A stretch of 64,000 nucleotides of DNA from Corynebacterium deserti GIMN1.010 (GTDB lineage: Bacteria; Actinomycetota; Actinomycetes; Mycobacteriales; Mycobacteriaceae). The position numbers and the translations under genes were made by a program. The notes beneath the pieces were generated by a model, which was not told the origin of the DNA, made no database searches, and saw only the letters and a list, made by a program, of their open reading frames with translations. The stretch is from positions 2,666,001 to 2,730,000 of the forward strand of contig NZ_CP009220.1 in the NCBI RefSeq assembly GCF_001277995.1, read 5' to 3'. Below are positions 50,877 through 61,496 of this stretch, piece by piece (position 1 is the first letter of the stretch; each line of letters starts with the position of its first letter).

Positions 50877-52836
50877 CAAACACCTTGCCCCATGCTTCAC
50901 GGCTGACGAGTTCGGAGTGCGCGTTGCGGTAGGCGCGGCGGAGGTCGTCGAAACGCTCTGCTACCTGCTTCTGCAGGGCGATGGCTTCCTTGGCCAATTC
51001 CTTCGCCTTGTCGCGATCGCGCTTTCGGTACACAACTCCACGGCCATCAGCGGTGGTGACAGTGGCACCATCAACCCTGGACAGGCTGAACCAACGTGCC
51101 TCGATTGGGGCGAAGTTGGCCTGTGGCACCTCGTGGAACTCGGAGTTTTCCTTGGACAGCGAGTGCTTGAGTCCCTTAGCAAGCCACACCGCCTTCTTGA
51201 TGGGAGCCAGGCGACCGCCGATGTCTTTGGTGGGAACGCCCGGCGCGCCAACTGCCTTAGGCACCTCGGTGGCGCTCGGCAACACAACAGCATCTGGGTA
51301 GGTCTTGCGGATCGCAGCAACGCGAGGCAATGAGCTTTCCAGGATGTCGAAAAGATGGTCAGGACCTGCGAGGAAGTCCTTCATTGCCTCATTTTGGATG
51401 GCAACAGTGGAGTACTCAAGGCACAGCAAATGCTTGAAGGTAGCCTTCTGCATCGAACGAACAATGCCGTTGACGCTCCCCTCATGGTGAATCGCAGCAA
51501 CAACAAGGCGGTTACGCAGGTGGAAATAAGCCTGCCAGTCGATGGCGTCGTCCTTATCGGACCAAGCCATGTGCCAAATCGCAATGCCTGGCCACGTGGC
51601 GGTTGGGAAACCAGCCTGTCCAGCACGCAGACCATATTCGGCATCATCCCACTTAATAAACAGTGGCAAAGGCTGGCCGATCTGTTCTGCAACAACGCGT
51701 GGGATCATACACATCCACCAGCCGTTGAAGTCAACATCAATGCGTCGGTGCAGGTCACGGGAGTTTGGTGCGTCTGGCTTGTCGCCGAACTTACCGCGAT
51801 CATGCAGTGGGTGCTTGGAGAAATCGTGGTCATAGTGAACATGAGGCGCAGAAGTCCACATGAAATCATGGCGACCGACGACCTCACCCATGGAGTGCAA
51901 GTGGCTGCGCTCCTGGAGGTTAAGCATTTGTCCACCGACCAGGATTGGGGACTTGGCGTAACGAGCTACCTGCAGTGCGCGAAGCACAGAATCTGGTTCG
52001 ATGGCGATATCATCGTCCATGTACAGGATATAAGGGCTCTTCGCTGCACCAGCTTCCCCTTCGCCGTCGACGCCGCCAAGTGCCTCAAACATGATGCGAG
52101 AGTAACCACCCGAGCCTCCGAGGTTGCCCTGGCGGAACTCGAAGAAACGGTCGCCGAAATGCTCCACTGCAGCCTTGTAGCCAGGCTCATCAGCAGGGTG
52201 TTTATTGCCCTGATCAGGCATGATGATGGTGTCGATGACGGCATCGACAGCAGAGTCAGAAGCGAGAGCCTCCAAAGCAGCCACGGCATCTGCTGGACGG
52301 TTGAAGGTAGGAATACCCACAGTCGCACGCGCCTCGAAGGGGCCAACCTCCGTACCGTCAGGCATGACCTGAGCCTGTGGAGCTACAGGAGCCCACCAAC
52401 CGGCTTCCTCAAGCTTGGCATCCGACTCAGCGGTGACATCAAACCAGATCCAGCCACCGTCCTCGAAAGGTGCGAGAGAGACTTCAAACTCAATGGTGCC
52501 ATCCTTAACTACCGCACCCTCGATGCCAATGCGGGCACCATCAATCTTGGAACGGTACAGGTCAACACGAACTTCGCCAGACACATTGAGCTTCAAAACC
52601 ACAGAATCAAGCTGTGACCAGCGACGCCAGTAGCTAGCAGGGAAAGCGTTAAAGTAAGTCTGGAAAGACACTTCTGCACCTGCAGGGATGGACACACTAA
52701 AACGGTCGTTCCATTCCAGGCGTTCCTTATTAATCTCAGCTTCCAGCAGGTATAGGGACCTGACATCCGCCGGCTCTCCGCGCCTCGGCAGGAGCACTCG
52801 CTGCAGCTGCTCAACCGCCAGGTTTGTTGCGCTCAT
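50866..52836 (-). CDS. glfT2: Galactofuranosyltransferase GlfT2
   Basis: Polymerising galactofuranosyltransferase of about 656 residues that builds the galactan chain of arabinogalactan with alternating beta-1,5 and beta-1,6 links from UDP-galactofuranose. An N-terminal beta-sandwich covers about residues 1-150. The GT-A fold follows with ATVGIPTFNRPADAV, the metal motif DDD in LYMDDDIAIEPDS, and the catalytic-base region KWDDAEYGLRAG and WHMAWSDKDD. A C-terminal helical part ends the protein. It is the orthologue of Rv3808c. ATG 52836 is preferred; ATG 52857 and a start at 52896 are also open, and none has a strong ribosome site. Confidence 0.93.
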   Translation of the reverse strand: MSATNLAVEQLQRVLLPRRGEPADVRSLYLLEAEINKERLEWNDRFSVSIPAGAEVSFQTYFNAFPASYWRRWSQLDSVVLKLNVSGEVRVDLYRSKIDGARIGIEGAVVKDGTIEFEVSLAPFEDGGWIWFDVTAESDAKLEEAGWWAPVAPQAQVMPDGTEVGPFEARATVGIPTFNRPADAVAALEALASDSAVDAVIDTIIMPDQGNKHPADEPGYKAAVEHFGDRFFEFRQGNLGGSGGYSRIMFEALGGVDGEGEAGAAKSPYILYMDDDIAIEPDSVLRALQVARYAKSPILVGGQMLNLQERSHLHSMGEVVGRHDFMWTSAPHVHYDHDFSKHPLHDRGKFGDKPDAPNSRDLHRRIDVDFNGWWMCMIPRVVAEQIGQPLPLFIKWDDAEYGLRAGQAGFPTATWPGIAIWHMAWSDKDDAIDWQAYFHLRNRLVVAAIHHEGSVNGIVRSMQKATFKHLLCLEYSTVAIQNEAMKDFLAGPDHLFDILESSLPRVAAIRKTYPDAVVLPSATEVPKAVGAPGVPTKDIGGRLAPIKKAVWLAKGLKHSLSKENSEFHEVPQANFAPIEARWFSLSRVDGATVTTADGRGVVYRKRDRDKAKELAKEAIALQKQVAERFDDLRRAYRNAHSELVSREAWGKVFDEQ

Positions 52837-53126
52837 TGACGTATCTTCACCCTTCATTGAACTCACAATTATCTGGCTCAAGCGTAGTATCAGCATCCCA
52901 GATTCACAGAACTTACGCGCCGAAGCCCACCATAGAAGATCCTGTCAATTGTATGAGTTTCCCAGTTAATGGGGTTTCGGGTGCATTTTGAGGCTTGTGG
53001 GGACAGTGAGCCAGATTACGATTTTCAGTTTTGGTCGCCGGTTTTGGTAGTGGCCTCCATGTTGAGATCTGGTCACGATTTGCTTTCCACATAGAAACCC
53101 CACCCCGTCGGACGTACTGTGGCGAT

Positions 53127-54551
53127 ATGAGCCTTCCAACACTGAACTCGACGTTAAACTTGACCAAAGTTACCAGTGGTCTCGCAGCGGGATCTCTACT
53201 TTTTCTCTCGGTAACGCTGGCAGGTCCGGCGAATTCTCAAGCCTCTCAAGCTACGGTGCAAGACACCATCGAAGTCACCGTGGACGATAAGGCGGATCAA
53301 ATCGCGCCCGAAGATGAAGCATTTTTGGAAACCGACACCCTAAAGATCGATTTCCCCGAAGAAGTCACGGCTGTCCGCTACCTAACCCTTAGCGGTGGAA
53401 GCAACAATATCAATGACGACGTGGAAGAAATTCTCCGCGCTGAGCATCCCGATTGGATCCAGGAAGATTCCTTCGCACCGGGCATCGTCATCATCGCCGT
53501 GGGGTTTGATCCCAATACGATGGGAGCCTACGCCGGTAATGATGTTGCGGCAGCCACCGGAATTGCGGAGCAGGACCGCATTGACGGCATCACTGATTCC
53601 ATGCGCCCGCTCCTCCAGGATGGTCGCACTGCCCTGGCCATGTTGGAAGGCGCACAATCAGTGGCGGATACATCGGTGGTTGCAAAATCCAACGAAGCCA
53701 GCGGTTGGTGGTTGGCCGGAATTCTCGGTGGCATCGCAGCACTTATTGCCGTAGGTGTCGGCTGGGCCGTAGGACACGAGCGCAAGAAGAAAGCGCAAAC
53801 TGCCCGCGAAAACTTTAACTATGCGCAGCGCCACTACGGTGAGGTTGCACAGCAGCTCGACGGCATCAATGTTCGAGCTCACTCCCTGACATCCCCGCTA
53901 GCTAATGACGAACTGCGCCGCCAGTGGGAGGACGTCAACTCCCGATTCCTTGAAGTCAACGATATTTTCGGTGAATTGGATGGCCTGACCGCCGCTTCCG
54001 ACAACAAGGCTTTCCACAAATCATCGGACAAGATCTTGAAGGCGTATCTGGCTGTCACTCAGATGGAGACTGCTCAGAAAAACATCGACACCCTCTACGA
54101 CATGGAACATGGCAACGAGGATGTACGCCGCCGCGAGCTCACCCGCCTACGCGAAGACATGCAAGAAGCCCGCCAAGACATTAACGACAAAGATACGGTT
54201 GTCGACGATATCTTGCGCACCCTTATCCAACGCACCGAAGACCTTGCACCAAATTCCCCGAGCTTTATGGACGACTATTCTCGGATCATCCGCGATTACG
54301 GTGTGGCACTGCGAGGTGTGGAAAAGCAGCTTGATGAGGTCAAACAAACGACAGATCGCACTACCCCTGCCATTTATGATGACAACTGGCGCGTCGGCAC
54401 TGGTTACAACGCGTTCGTGCCGTACTACATGATCAGCACCTGGCACGCGGCCGACGTCAGCGCGGCTTCGGCAGCATCCTCCTCATCAGGATCTGCAAAC
54501 ACCTCATTTAGTAGTGGTTTCAGTGGCGCCGGAGGCGGTTCGAGCTGGTAG
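53127..54551 (+). CDS. TPM-domain membrane protein with Gly/Ser-rich tail
   Basis: Protein of 474 residues. A signal-type helix lies at about 18-40 (ending NSQASQA). A TPM domain (PF04536) at about 70-185 includes the ending DGITDSMRPLLQDGRTALAM. A transmembrane helix follows at about 190-212, then basic KKKAQ and a long helical, probably coiled-coil cytosolic region at about 215-420. The end is rich in Ser/Gly (FSSGFSGAGGGSSW), as in YgcG-like proteins. Biochemical function is unknown in this group. ATG 53127 is chosen; the TTG-started extension to 53031 adds 32 residues that spoil the signal sequence. The last 32 bases overlap the converging PAP2 gene. Confidence 0.8.
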   Translation: MSLPTLNSTLNLTKVTSGLAAGSLLFLSVTLAGPANSQASQATVQDTIEVTVDDKADQIAPEDEAFLETDTLKIDFPEEVTAVRYLTLSGGSNNINDDVEEILRAEHPDWIQEDSFAPGIVIIAVGFDPNTMGAYAGNDVAAATGIAEQDRIDGITDSMRPLLQDGRTALAMLEGAQSVADTSVVAKSNEASGWWLAGILGGIAALIAVGVGWAVGHERKKKAQTARENFNYAQRHYGEVAQQLDGINVRAHSLTSPLANDELRRQWEDVNSRFLEVNDIFGELDGLTAASDNKAFHKSSDKILKAYLAVTQMETAQKNIDTLYDMEHGNEDVRRRELTRLREDMQEARQDINDKDTVVDDILRTLIQRTEDLAPNSPSFMDDYSRIIRDYGVALRGVEKQLDEVKQTTDRTTPAIYDDNWRVGTGYNAFVPYYMISTWHAADVSAASAASSSSGSANTSFSSGFSGAGGGSSW

Positions 54552-55029
54552 TAACTCCGTAGTACACCCCGCCGGCAACGAACGCTCCCAGCAGCCAACC
54601 GATTACAACGTCACTTGGCCAATGGACACCGACATAGAGCCTAGACAGTCCCACAAGTAGTGCCAGTATCCACACTGCGAGGCTCCACCACTTGTGGGCG
54701 CCCATGCCGATGGCCAACCCAATCACCACCGCGAAGGCTGTCGCTCCAACCGCGTGCCCCGAGGGCATAGAGAAATTGGTTTCCTCGACCAGGTGAAGGG
54801 CAGCATCAGGGCGCGGACGTTCAATCACCTTTTTCCAAATATGGCTGGTCAGATTTGCCAGTCCCACCCCGGCGATGACGGGCACGAAGTGCTTGCGATT
54901 GAATACGCTGAAAATCGCCGCATAGATCAACATGAATGTCGGGCCGGTGAGCTTAGTAAATGCAACAATTAATGGGGTAAGCCAAGGGGCGCGCAGGCCA
55001 ATGACGGCATCAAGAATTGTTTGATCCAA
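54520..55029 (-). CDS. PAP2-family membrane phosphatase
   Basis: Membrane protein of 169 residues with all PAP2 motifs: KKVIERPRP, SMPSGHAVGAT and SRLYVGVHWPSDV. Likely substrates are lipid phosphates such as undecaprenyl pyrophosphate or phosphatidate; the sequence does not decide. The start is TTG 55029, with AAGGA eight bases upstream. It is 10 bases from the next upstream gene, a degenerate PAP2-like membrane protein, so the two are an operon. It differs clearly from the PAP2 gene between glfT2 and ubiA. Confidence 0.86.
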   Translation of the reverse strand: MDQTILDAVIGLRAPWLTPLIVAFTKLTGPTFMLIYAAIFSVFNRKHFVPVIAGVGLANLTSHIWKKVIERPRPDAALHLVEETNFSMPSGHAVGATAFAVVIGLAIGMGAHKWWSLAVWILALLVGLSRLYVGVHWPSDVVIGWLLGAFVAGGVYYGVTTSSNRLRRH

Positions 55030-55039
55030 TGGGGTGTCC

Positions 55040-55609
55040 TTAGGAAAGAAACAGCAGATAGCTCAAGCCTGTTGCCACAGCTCCCGCCGCAACTCCAGCC
55101 CACAATTCCGCCATCGTGTGGTGCTTGATTCGAATACGTGCCCACGCCGTGACCGGGGTAAACAAAAGGCCAAGCAGCCACCAACTAGACACGGTCAGCC
55201 CTAAGAATGTTACCTGGCACACCCACAAGCCAACATGAACTGACGCCTTAATTTTCCGAGTGATCAGCCCGAACACCATGAGGAACACCAGTGCAGAGCT
55301 CACGCCTGCCCACATGATCCTCGGTGCATCTAGAAACGTAAACACTAGCAACAAAACAATTACGCAGACGATCACTCCAGCAAACACTGCCCCACGCTGA
55401 CCACGCGAGGTGACGTGATGGTCTCCGAGTTTGCCCGCTTTGATCATGCTCATGATGAGGACCATCGGAATCACGCCAGTTCCCACTGCAGCGACAAGTC
55501 CTGGCCCCCATGTACCTGTCACTGCACTCAGGATGAGGAAGAATGCGATGTTCAAAATCCATGGCGCGCAGATTTCACTGATTGCTCGGGCGATGACGTG
55601 GGAATTCAC
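55040..55609 (-). CDS. PAP2-like membrane protein with incomplete active-site motifs
   Basis: Membrane protein of 189 residues with six predicted helices. The layout recalls PAP2 phosphatases: DHHVTSRGQR in a cytosolic loop, ASVHVGLWVCQ in place of the PSGH motif, and ARIRIKHHTMAELWAG in place of SRXXXXXHXXXD. The first Lys and the PSGH Ser-Gly are not conserved, so it may be inactive or use a different substrate. GTG start without a good ribosome site. It is the first gene of a two-gene operon with a complete PAP2 enzyme. Confidence 0.7.
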   Translation of the reverse strand: MNSHVIARAISEICAPWILNIAFFLILSAVTGTWGPGLVAAVGTGVIPMVLIMSMIKAGKLGDHHVTSRGQRGAVFAGVIVCVIVLLLVFTFLDAPRIMWAGVSSALVFLMVFGLITRKIKASVHVGLWVCQVTFLGLTVSSWWLLGLLFTPVTAWARIRIKHHTMAELWAGVAAGAVATGLSYLLFLS

Positions 55610-55902
55610 AAGAAGTCACTCTATCGCGCCTAAAGGCGACTTAGGCGCAGGCAAGTTAGGCGCAGGAAAAGACGTAAGAACCCCCGTGGTTCAACCACAG
55701 CTGACATACAGGAGCCACTACACAGGGGGTAAAAGTGCAGATGATAGTTTTGCTAAGTTTTCTACACTGACCATTCAATAACCGCACTCCTGTGACATTT
55801 ACAGCCTTTACAAACGGGGGCTATCGAATGATTCATGACACAGTATTTAGTAAAAAGTGAGTCACAACACAATCGTTGATTTTTCGATTATTAGGAGACC
55901 TC

Positions 55903-57726
55903 TTGACTCACCACGATCTACACTCCGATCTACACTCCACTGCAACCGAGTGGCTCAAGGCACTCGAAACTGCAACCTCAGGCCCAGACGCCGCATCCGC
56001 AGCCAGTGCCGTCACTGAACTTTTTGAATCCGACGGATACTGGCGCGACCTATTGTCATTCACCTGGAATCTCACCACTGCAGAAGGTGCCGAGCAGATT
56101 GCTGACATGATCAGCAATACATGGCCTGCCTCAACCATCACCAACACAACCCTCAAAGAGGAGCCGGCTGACGAAGGTGACGGCGTCACCCGGATCCACT
56201 TCTCCTTCGACACCGCAGACTTTCACTGCACTGGCATCGCCCGCCTTCGCGGCGGCAAGGCATGGACGCTGCTCACTTCCGCACGCGAGCTCCTTGCGCA
56301 CCCGGAGCCTAAGGGACGCCGACGCGAGCTTGGCGCTGTCCACGGCCAAAGCGAGGACACCCGCAACTGGACTGATAAGAAGAAGGATCGCCAGGCAGCA
56401 CTGGGCGTCACCGAGCAGCCCTATGTGCTCATCGTAGGAGGTGGTCAAGGTGGCATCGCGCTGGGAGCCCGCTTGAAGCGCCTCGGCGTACCTGCTCTCA
56501 TTATCGATAAAGCAGATCGCCCTGGTGACCAGTGGCGCAGCCGTTATTACTCCCTCTGCCTACACGATCCAGTGTGGTACGACCATCTGCCATATCTAAA
56601 ATTCCCGGATCATTGGCCCGTCTTCACACCCAAGGACAAAATGGGCGACTGGCTCGAACACTACGTCGGCATCATGGACCTTGATTACTGGACCAACACC
56701 GAATGCGTCAACGCCTCCTACAACGAGGACACCAAGGTATGGGACGTCACCGTCAATCGGGATGGCACCGAGCAGACCCTGCACCCAGCACAATTCGTCA
56801 TCGCAACCGGCATGTCCGGCACCCCGAACCGCCCATCGCTTAAGGGCGAAGAGGACTTCAAGGGCGAAATCCGCCACTCCTCTGAACATCCTGGTGGAGA
56901 CGGCGATAAGGGCAAGAATGTGGTCATCCTCGGCGCGAACAACTCCGCCCATGACATCAGCGCTGATCTGTACACCAACGGCGCACATCCAGTAATGATC
57001 CAGCGTTCCTCCACCCACATTGTCCGCTCAGAATCACTCATGCGCGAAGTCTTTGGCCCGCTTTATTCAGAAGAAGCTCTTGAAAATGGCATCGATACTG
57101 ATACTGCCGATCTCCTCTTCGCATCATGGCCATACAAGGTTCTGCCTGAAGTGCAAAAAGGTGCCTTTGACAAGATCCGCGAAGACGACAAGGAGTTTTA
57201 CGACAAGCTGGAGAAAGCTGGCTTCCTCCTAGACTTCGGTGACGATGATTCTGGTTTGTTCCTTAAGTACCTGCGCCGCGGCTCCGGATACTACATCGAC
57301 GTTGGAGCCTCCGAACTGGTGGCCGACGGTAAGATTCCAGTCAAGTCCAATGTGAGCATCGATCACGTCAAGGAAAACTCCGTTGTCCTCACTGACGGAA
57401 CCGAGCTCCCCGCCGATGTCATCGTACTCGCCACCGGATACGGCAACATGAACAACTGGGCAGCCAAGCTCATTGATCAAGAAACTGCCGACGCCGTTGG
57501 TCCTTGTTGGGGATTAGGCTCCGACACCACCAAGGATCCAGGTCCTTGGGAGGGAGAGCTGCGCAATATGTGGAAACCTACCAAGGTGGAAGCGCTCTGG
57601 TTCCACGGCGGTAACCTCCACCAGTCGCGCCACTATTCCCGTTATCTGTCGATGCAGCTTAAGGCGCGGTATGAAGGCATGGACACACCGGTGTACAACA
57701 AGTCTGAAGTACTAGAAAACGCATAA
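55903..57726 (+). CDS. Flavin-containing monooxygenase with NTF2-like N-terminal domain
   Basis: FAD/NADPH enzyme of 607 residues. The first 150 residues are a SnoaL/NTF2-like extension. The FAD glycine motif follows at about 177-182 (VGGGQGGIALGARL), then the WYDHLPYLKFPDHWP region, the NADPH motif at about 343 (VILGANNSAHDISADLY) and the late ATGYGNMNNW motif. This build is that of YUCCA/SnoaL-fused monooxygenases, not of EthA. It likely oxidises a small organic or sulfur compound. The TTG at 55903 is preferred because AGGAGACC precedes it; the frame is open to 55876. The 293 bases upstream hold its promoter and nothing else I recognise. Confidence 0.85.
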   Translation: MTHHDLHSDLHSTATEWLKALETATSGPDAASAASAVTELFESDGYWRDLLSFTWNLTTAEGAEQIADMISNTWPASTITNTTLKEEPADEGDGVTRIHFSFDTADFHCTGIARLRGGKAWTLLTSARELLAHPEPKGRRRELGAVHGQSEDTRNWTDKKKDRQAALGVTEQPYVLIVGGGQGGIALGARLKRLGVPALIIDKADRPGDQWRSRYYSLCLHDPVWYDHLPYLKFPDHWPVFTPKDKMGDWLEHYVGIMDLDYWTNTECVNASYNEDTKVWDVTVNRDGTEQTLHPAQFVIATGMSGTPNRPSLKGEEDFKGEIRHSSEHPGGDGDKGKNVVILGANNSAHDISADLYTNGAHPVMIQRSSTHIVRSESLMREVFGPLYSEEALENGIDTDTADLLFASWPYKVLPEVQKGAFDKIREDDKEFYDKLEKAGFLLDFGDDDSGLFLKYLRRGSGYYIDVGASELVADGKIPVKSNVSIDHVKENSVVLTDGTELPADVIVLATGYGNMNNWAAKLIDQETADAVGPCWGLGSDTTKDPGPWEGELRNMWKPTKVEALWFHGGNLHQSRHYSRYLSMQLKARYEGMDTPVYNKSEVLENA

Positions 57727-57740
57727 ACTAGTACAAGTAA

Positions 57741-57776
57741 CCAAAAGAGGCTCCCCACCAGGGGAGCCTCTTTTGG
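57741..57776. terminator. Bidirectional terminator between the monooxygenase and glf
   Basis: A perfect 16-bp stem (57741-57756 with 57761-57776) with a 4-base loop has AAAA and TTTT sides. It lies between converging genes. Confidence 0.9.
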
Positions 57777-57820
57777 TCGGAGCCTTATCGGTACCTCAAG
57801 TACCTCATCTAAACCAAGCT

Positions 57821-59077
<1,257 letters not shown>

Positions 59078-59278
59078 TTATCGGGGTTTACTTGCGTTTT
59101 TGCTGCCTGGGACCTTTATAGCACCACAGCCATTTTTGGACTTCTCACAGTTTTCTTATATTTCTTCGCCGACTCTACGAAACTCCAGTCACATAGGTAC
59201 CATTATCCCCAGAAGTGCACTAGGCTTCTCAGTTGTTTCAATAGTCTCAGCCGCACCAAAATCATCAGGGAGTAAATC

Positions 59279-61414
59279 GTGCAGCAACGACGCCGCATCA
59301 GCGAGACTCGGAAAAAACCGATGCTCGCAATTATCTTGACCGCAGTGCTCGGCACCTCAGGCCTAGCCGCTGTGGGCACGCAATACATGAACACGCAGGG
59401 CGAAGGCATTGGGCCCGTCGCCGTTGCGAACAACACGGAGTCCTTCAACTCCGGTTCAAACGTGCTTGTCGACGACCCCGCCATCACCGCCCAGGGCGAC
59501 GATGAGGGTGCCCGCACTGTGAAAGAATTCCAGCGCGACGAACCATTTTCCAGCTTCGCTCTGACCTGGACCGGCCAGAAGGACGTCACCGCATTCGTGC
59601 GCGCTGAGCAGTCCGACGGCTCATGGTCCGAGTGGTACAGCATGGAGCCACTGTCCAATGAAGAGGGCATCACCAACGGCACCGAGCTCATCTGGCATGG
59701 ACCTACCAACAAGATCCAGGTCTCAACCCTCAACATCGACCTCTTCGGCGAGGACGCTGCCGCAGCAGGCATTGACGACGCCGGACAGGCAGTTCCTGAG
59801 GCTGAGACCCCAGCCGAGGCACCGGCAGAAGCCCCAGTAGAAGAGCCCGCCCCAGCCGAAGCCCCTGTCGAGGCTCCCGCTGAAGCTCCCGTCGAAGAGC
59901 CTGGCGCCGACTACAGCGCCAGCAACAATACTGATGGTCTTGCCCCACTTCCTTCCAACTACGGCGATATCCAGCCAGTTGCTGACGTCGACGAAGGCCT
60001 CAACGCCGTGTTCATCGACGGCAATGAGGATGCAGGCGTGGGCATTGACAACGTCGCTGATACCGACGGCATGCCTCGCGTAATTTCTCGTGCTGGCTGG
60101 GGTGCTGATGAGAACTTGCGTTGCTCCAACCCCACCATTGATGATGGCGTTTCCGCTATCACCATCCACCACACCGCTGGTTCCAACAATTACACCCAGG
60201 CGCAGGCTGCGTCGCAGGTTCGTGGAATCTACAGCTACCATGCACAGACTCTTGGTTGGTGCGACGTTGGATACCAGGCGCTGGTGGACAAGTACGGCAC
60301 CATCTACGAAGGTCGTGCAGGCGGCATGACTCGTGCGGTTCAGGGTGCACACGCAGGTGGCTTCAACCAGAACACCTGGGGCATCTCAATGATGGGTGAC
60401 TACTCCACCGTCGCTCCATCCGATGCGACCATTGAGTCTGTTGGTGAGCTTGCTGGTTGGCGCGCAAAGGTTGCAGGTTTTGATCCAACCGGCTCTGATA
60501 CCCACTACTCTGAGGGCACCTCGTACTCCAAGTACTCCTACGGCACCCGTGTGACCTTGCCAAACATCTTTGCGCACCGTGATGTCGGAACCACCACCTG
60601 CCCAGGTGATGCTGGTTACGCACAGATGGATAAGATTCGTTCCATCGCTAAGGCAAAGTACACGAGCCTGCAGAATGACGGCACTGGAACCACGACGACA
60701 CCTTCTACGTCTACGCCAGGTTCGACGAGTGTGACGTCGACAAGCAATGCCCCGTCAACCCCTGCCCAGCCGAGCCAGACCACCGAGCCTGCGGAAGCTG
60801 AGCTCGCTAGCGAAGAGGACGCCCTGGCGACCCTGCTGACCGGCGGTTCTTCCGGCGGCACCTCGCTGCTCAACGGCGCGAACTCTGAGCAGATCCTCAC
60901 CGGCATCGGCTCCATCGCCGCGGTGCTCATTGCCGCTTCGCTTGCCGACGGATCCCTCGCCAACGCTCTCGGCAACGCGGGCAACATCAATGGTGTGCCT
61001 GTTCTGGGTGACATCAACCTCACCGAGATCATCCCGGTTGTCGACACCGCGATTAACCTCACCGGCGACAACAAGTACTCCCGCGCATGGAATGACCTGA
61101 ACAGCACTCTCGGCCCTGTGCTGGGCGCTGCAATCGGTGGCGAAACCACCGTCAACTACGCAAGCGAGCAGAACTCGGAGGTGTCCTTCGTGCCTTTCGA
61201 AAACGGCATCATGGTCTCCTCCCCTGAAGCTGGCACTCACGGCCTGTGGGGCGTCATTGGCGACACCTGGGCTGCTCAGGGTGCGGATCTTGGTCCACTG
61301 GGACTTCCTACCAGCAATGAATACCAAGACGGCGACCTGCTGCGCGTTGATTTCCAGAACGGTTACATCACCTATAACAAGATGACCGGCGAAACCAACA
61401 TTCAGCTGACCTAA
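59279..61414 (+). CDS. Secreted PGRP-domain amidase-like protein with LGFP repeat
   Basis: Cell-wall protein of 711 residues. An N-terminal signal/anchor helix (about 15-33) is followed by a beta-rich region. A repetitive Pro/Ala/Glu linker at about residues 177-212 repeats PAEAPVEEP-like units. The peptidoglycan-recognition/amidase-2 domain is at about 263-425, with SAITIHHTAGSNN, GWCDVGYQALVDKYG and FAHRDVGTTTCPGDAG giving the zinc ligands. A Thr/Ser linker and a C-terminal LGFP-type unit (LGPLGLPTSNEY) follow. It probably cleaves or binds peptidoglycan and arabinogalactan. It is the counterpart of Rv3811. GTG 59279 has GGGAG seven bases before it. Confidence 0.88.
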   Translation: MQQRRRISETRKKPMLAIILTAVLGTSGLAAVGTQYMNTQGEGIGPVAVANNTESFNSGSNVLVDDPAITAQGDDEGARTVKEFQRDEPFSSFALTWTGQKDVTAFVRAEQSDGSWSEWYSMEPLSNEEGITNGTELIWHGPTNKIQVSTLNIDLFGEDAAAAGIDDAGQAVPEAETPAEAPAEAPVEEPAPAEAPVEAPAEAPVEEPGADYSASNNTDGLAPLPSNYGDIQPVADVDEGLNAVFIDGNEDAGVGIDNVADTDGMPRVISRAGWGADENLRCSNPTIDDGVSAITIHHTAGSNNYTQAQAASQVRGIYSYHAQTLGWCDVGYQALVDKYGTIYEGRAGGMTRAVQGAHAGGFNQNTWGISMMGDYSTVAPSDATIESVGELAGWRAKVAGFDPTGSDTHYSEGTSYSKYSYGTRVTLPNIFAHRDVGTTTCPGDAGYAQMDKIRSIAKAKYTSLQNDGTGTTTTPSTSTPGSTSVTSTSNAPSTPAQPSQTTEPAEAELASEEDALATLLTGGSSGGTSLLNGANSEQILTGIGSIAAVLIAASLADGSLANALGNAGNINGVPVLGDINLTEIIPVVDTAINLTGDNKYSRAWNDLNSTLGPVLGAAIGGETTVNYASEQNSEVSFVPFENGIMVSSPEAGTHGLWGVIGDTWAAQGADLGPLGLPTSNEYQDGDLLRVDFQNGYITYNKMTGETNIQLT

Positions 61415-61425
61415 TATGTCATGCA

Positions 61426-61465
61426 CCTAAACCCCGCTGCTTTCCCTGAAGCAGCGGGGTTTAGG
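61426..61465. terminator. Bidirectional terminator between the PGRP gene and glpK
   Basis: A perfect 15-bp stem (61426-61440 with 61451-61465) with a 10-base loop lies between the convergent stops. Confidence 0.85.
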
Positions 61466-61496
61466 GGTGTCTATGCGCGGAAGCTAAGCGCAGGAG

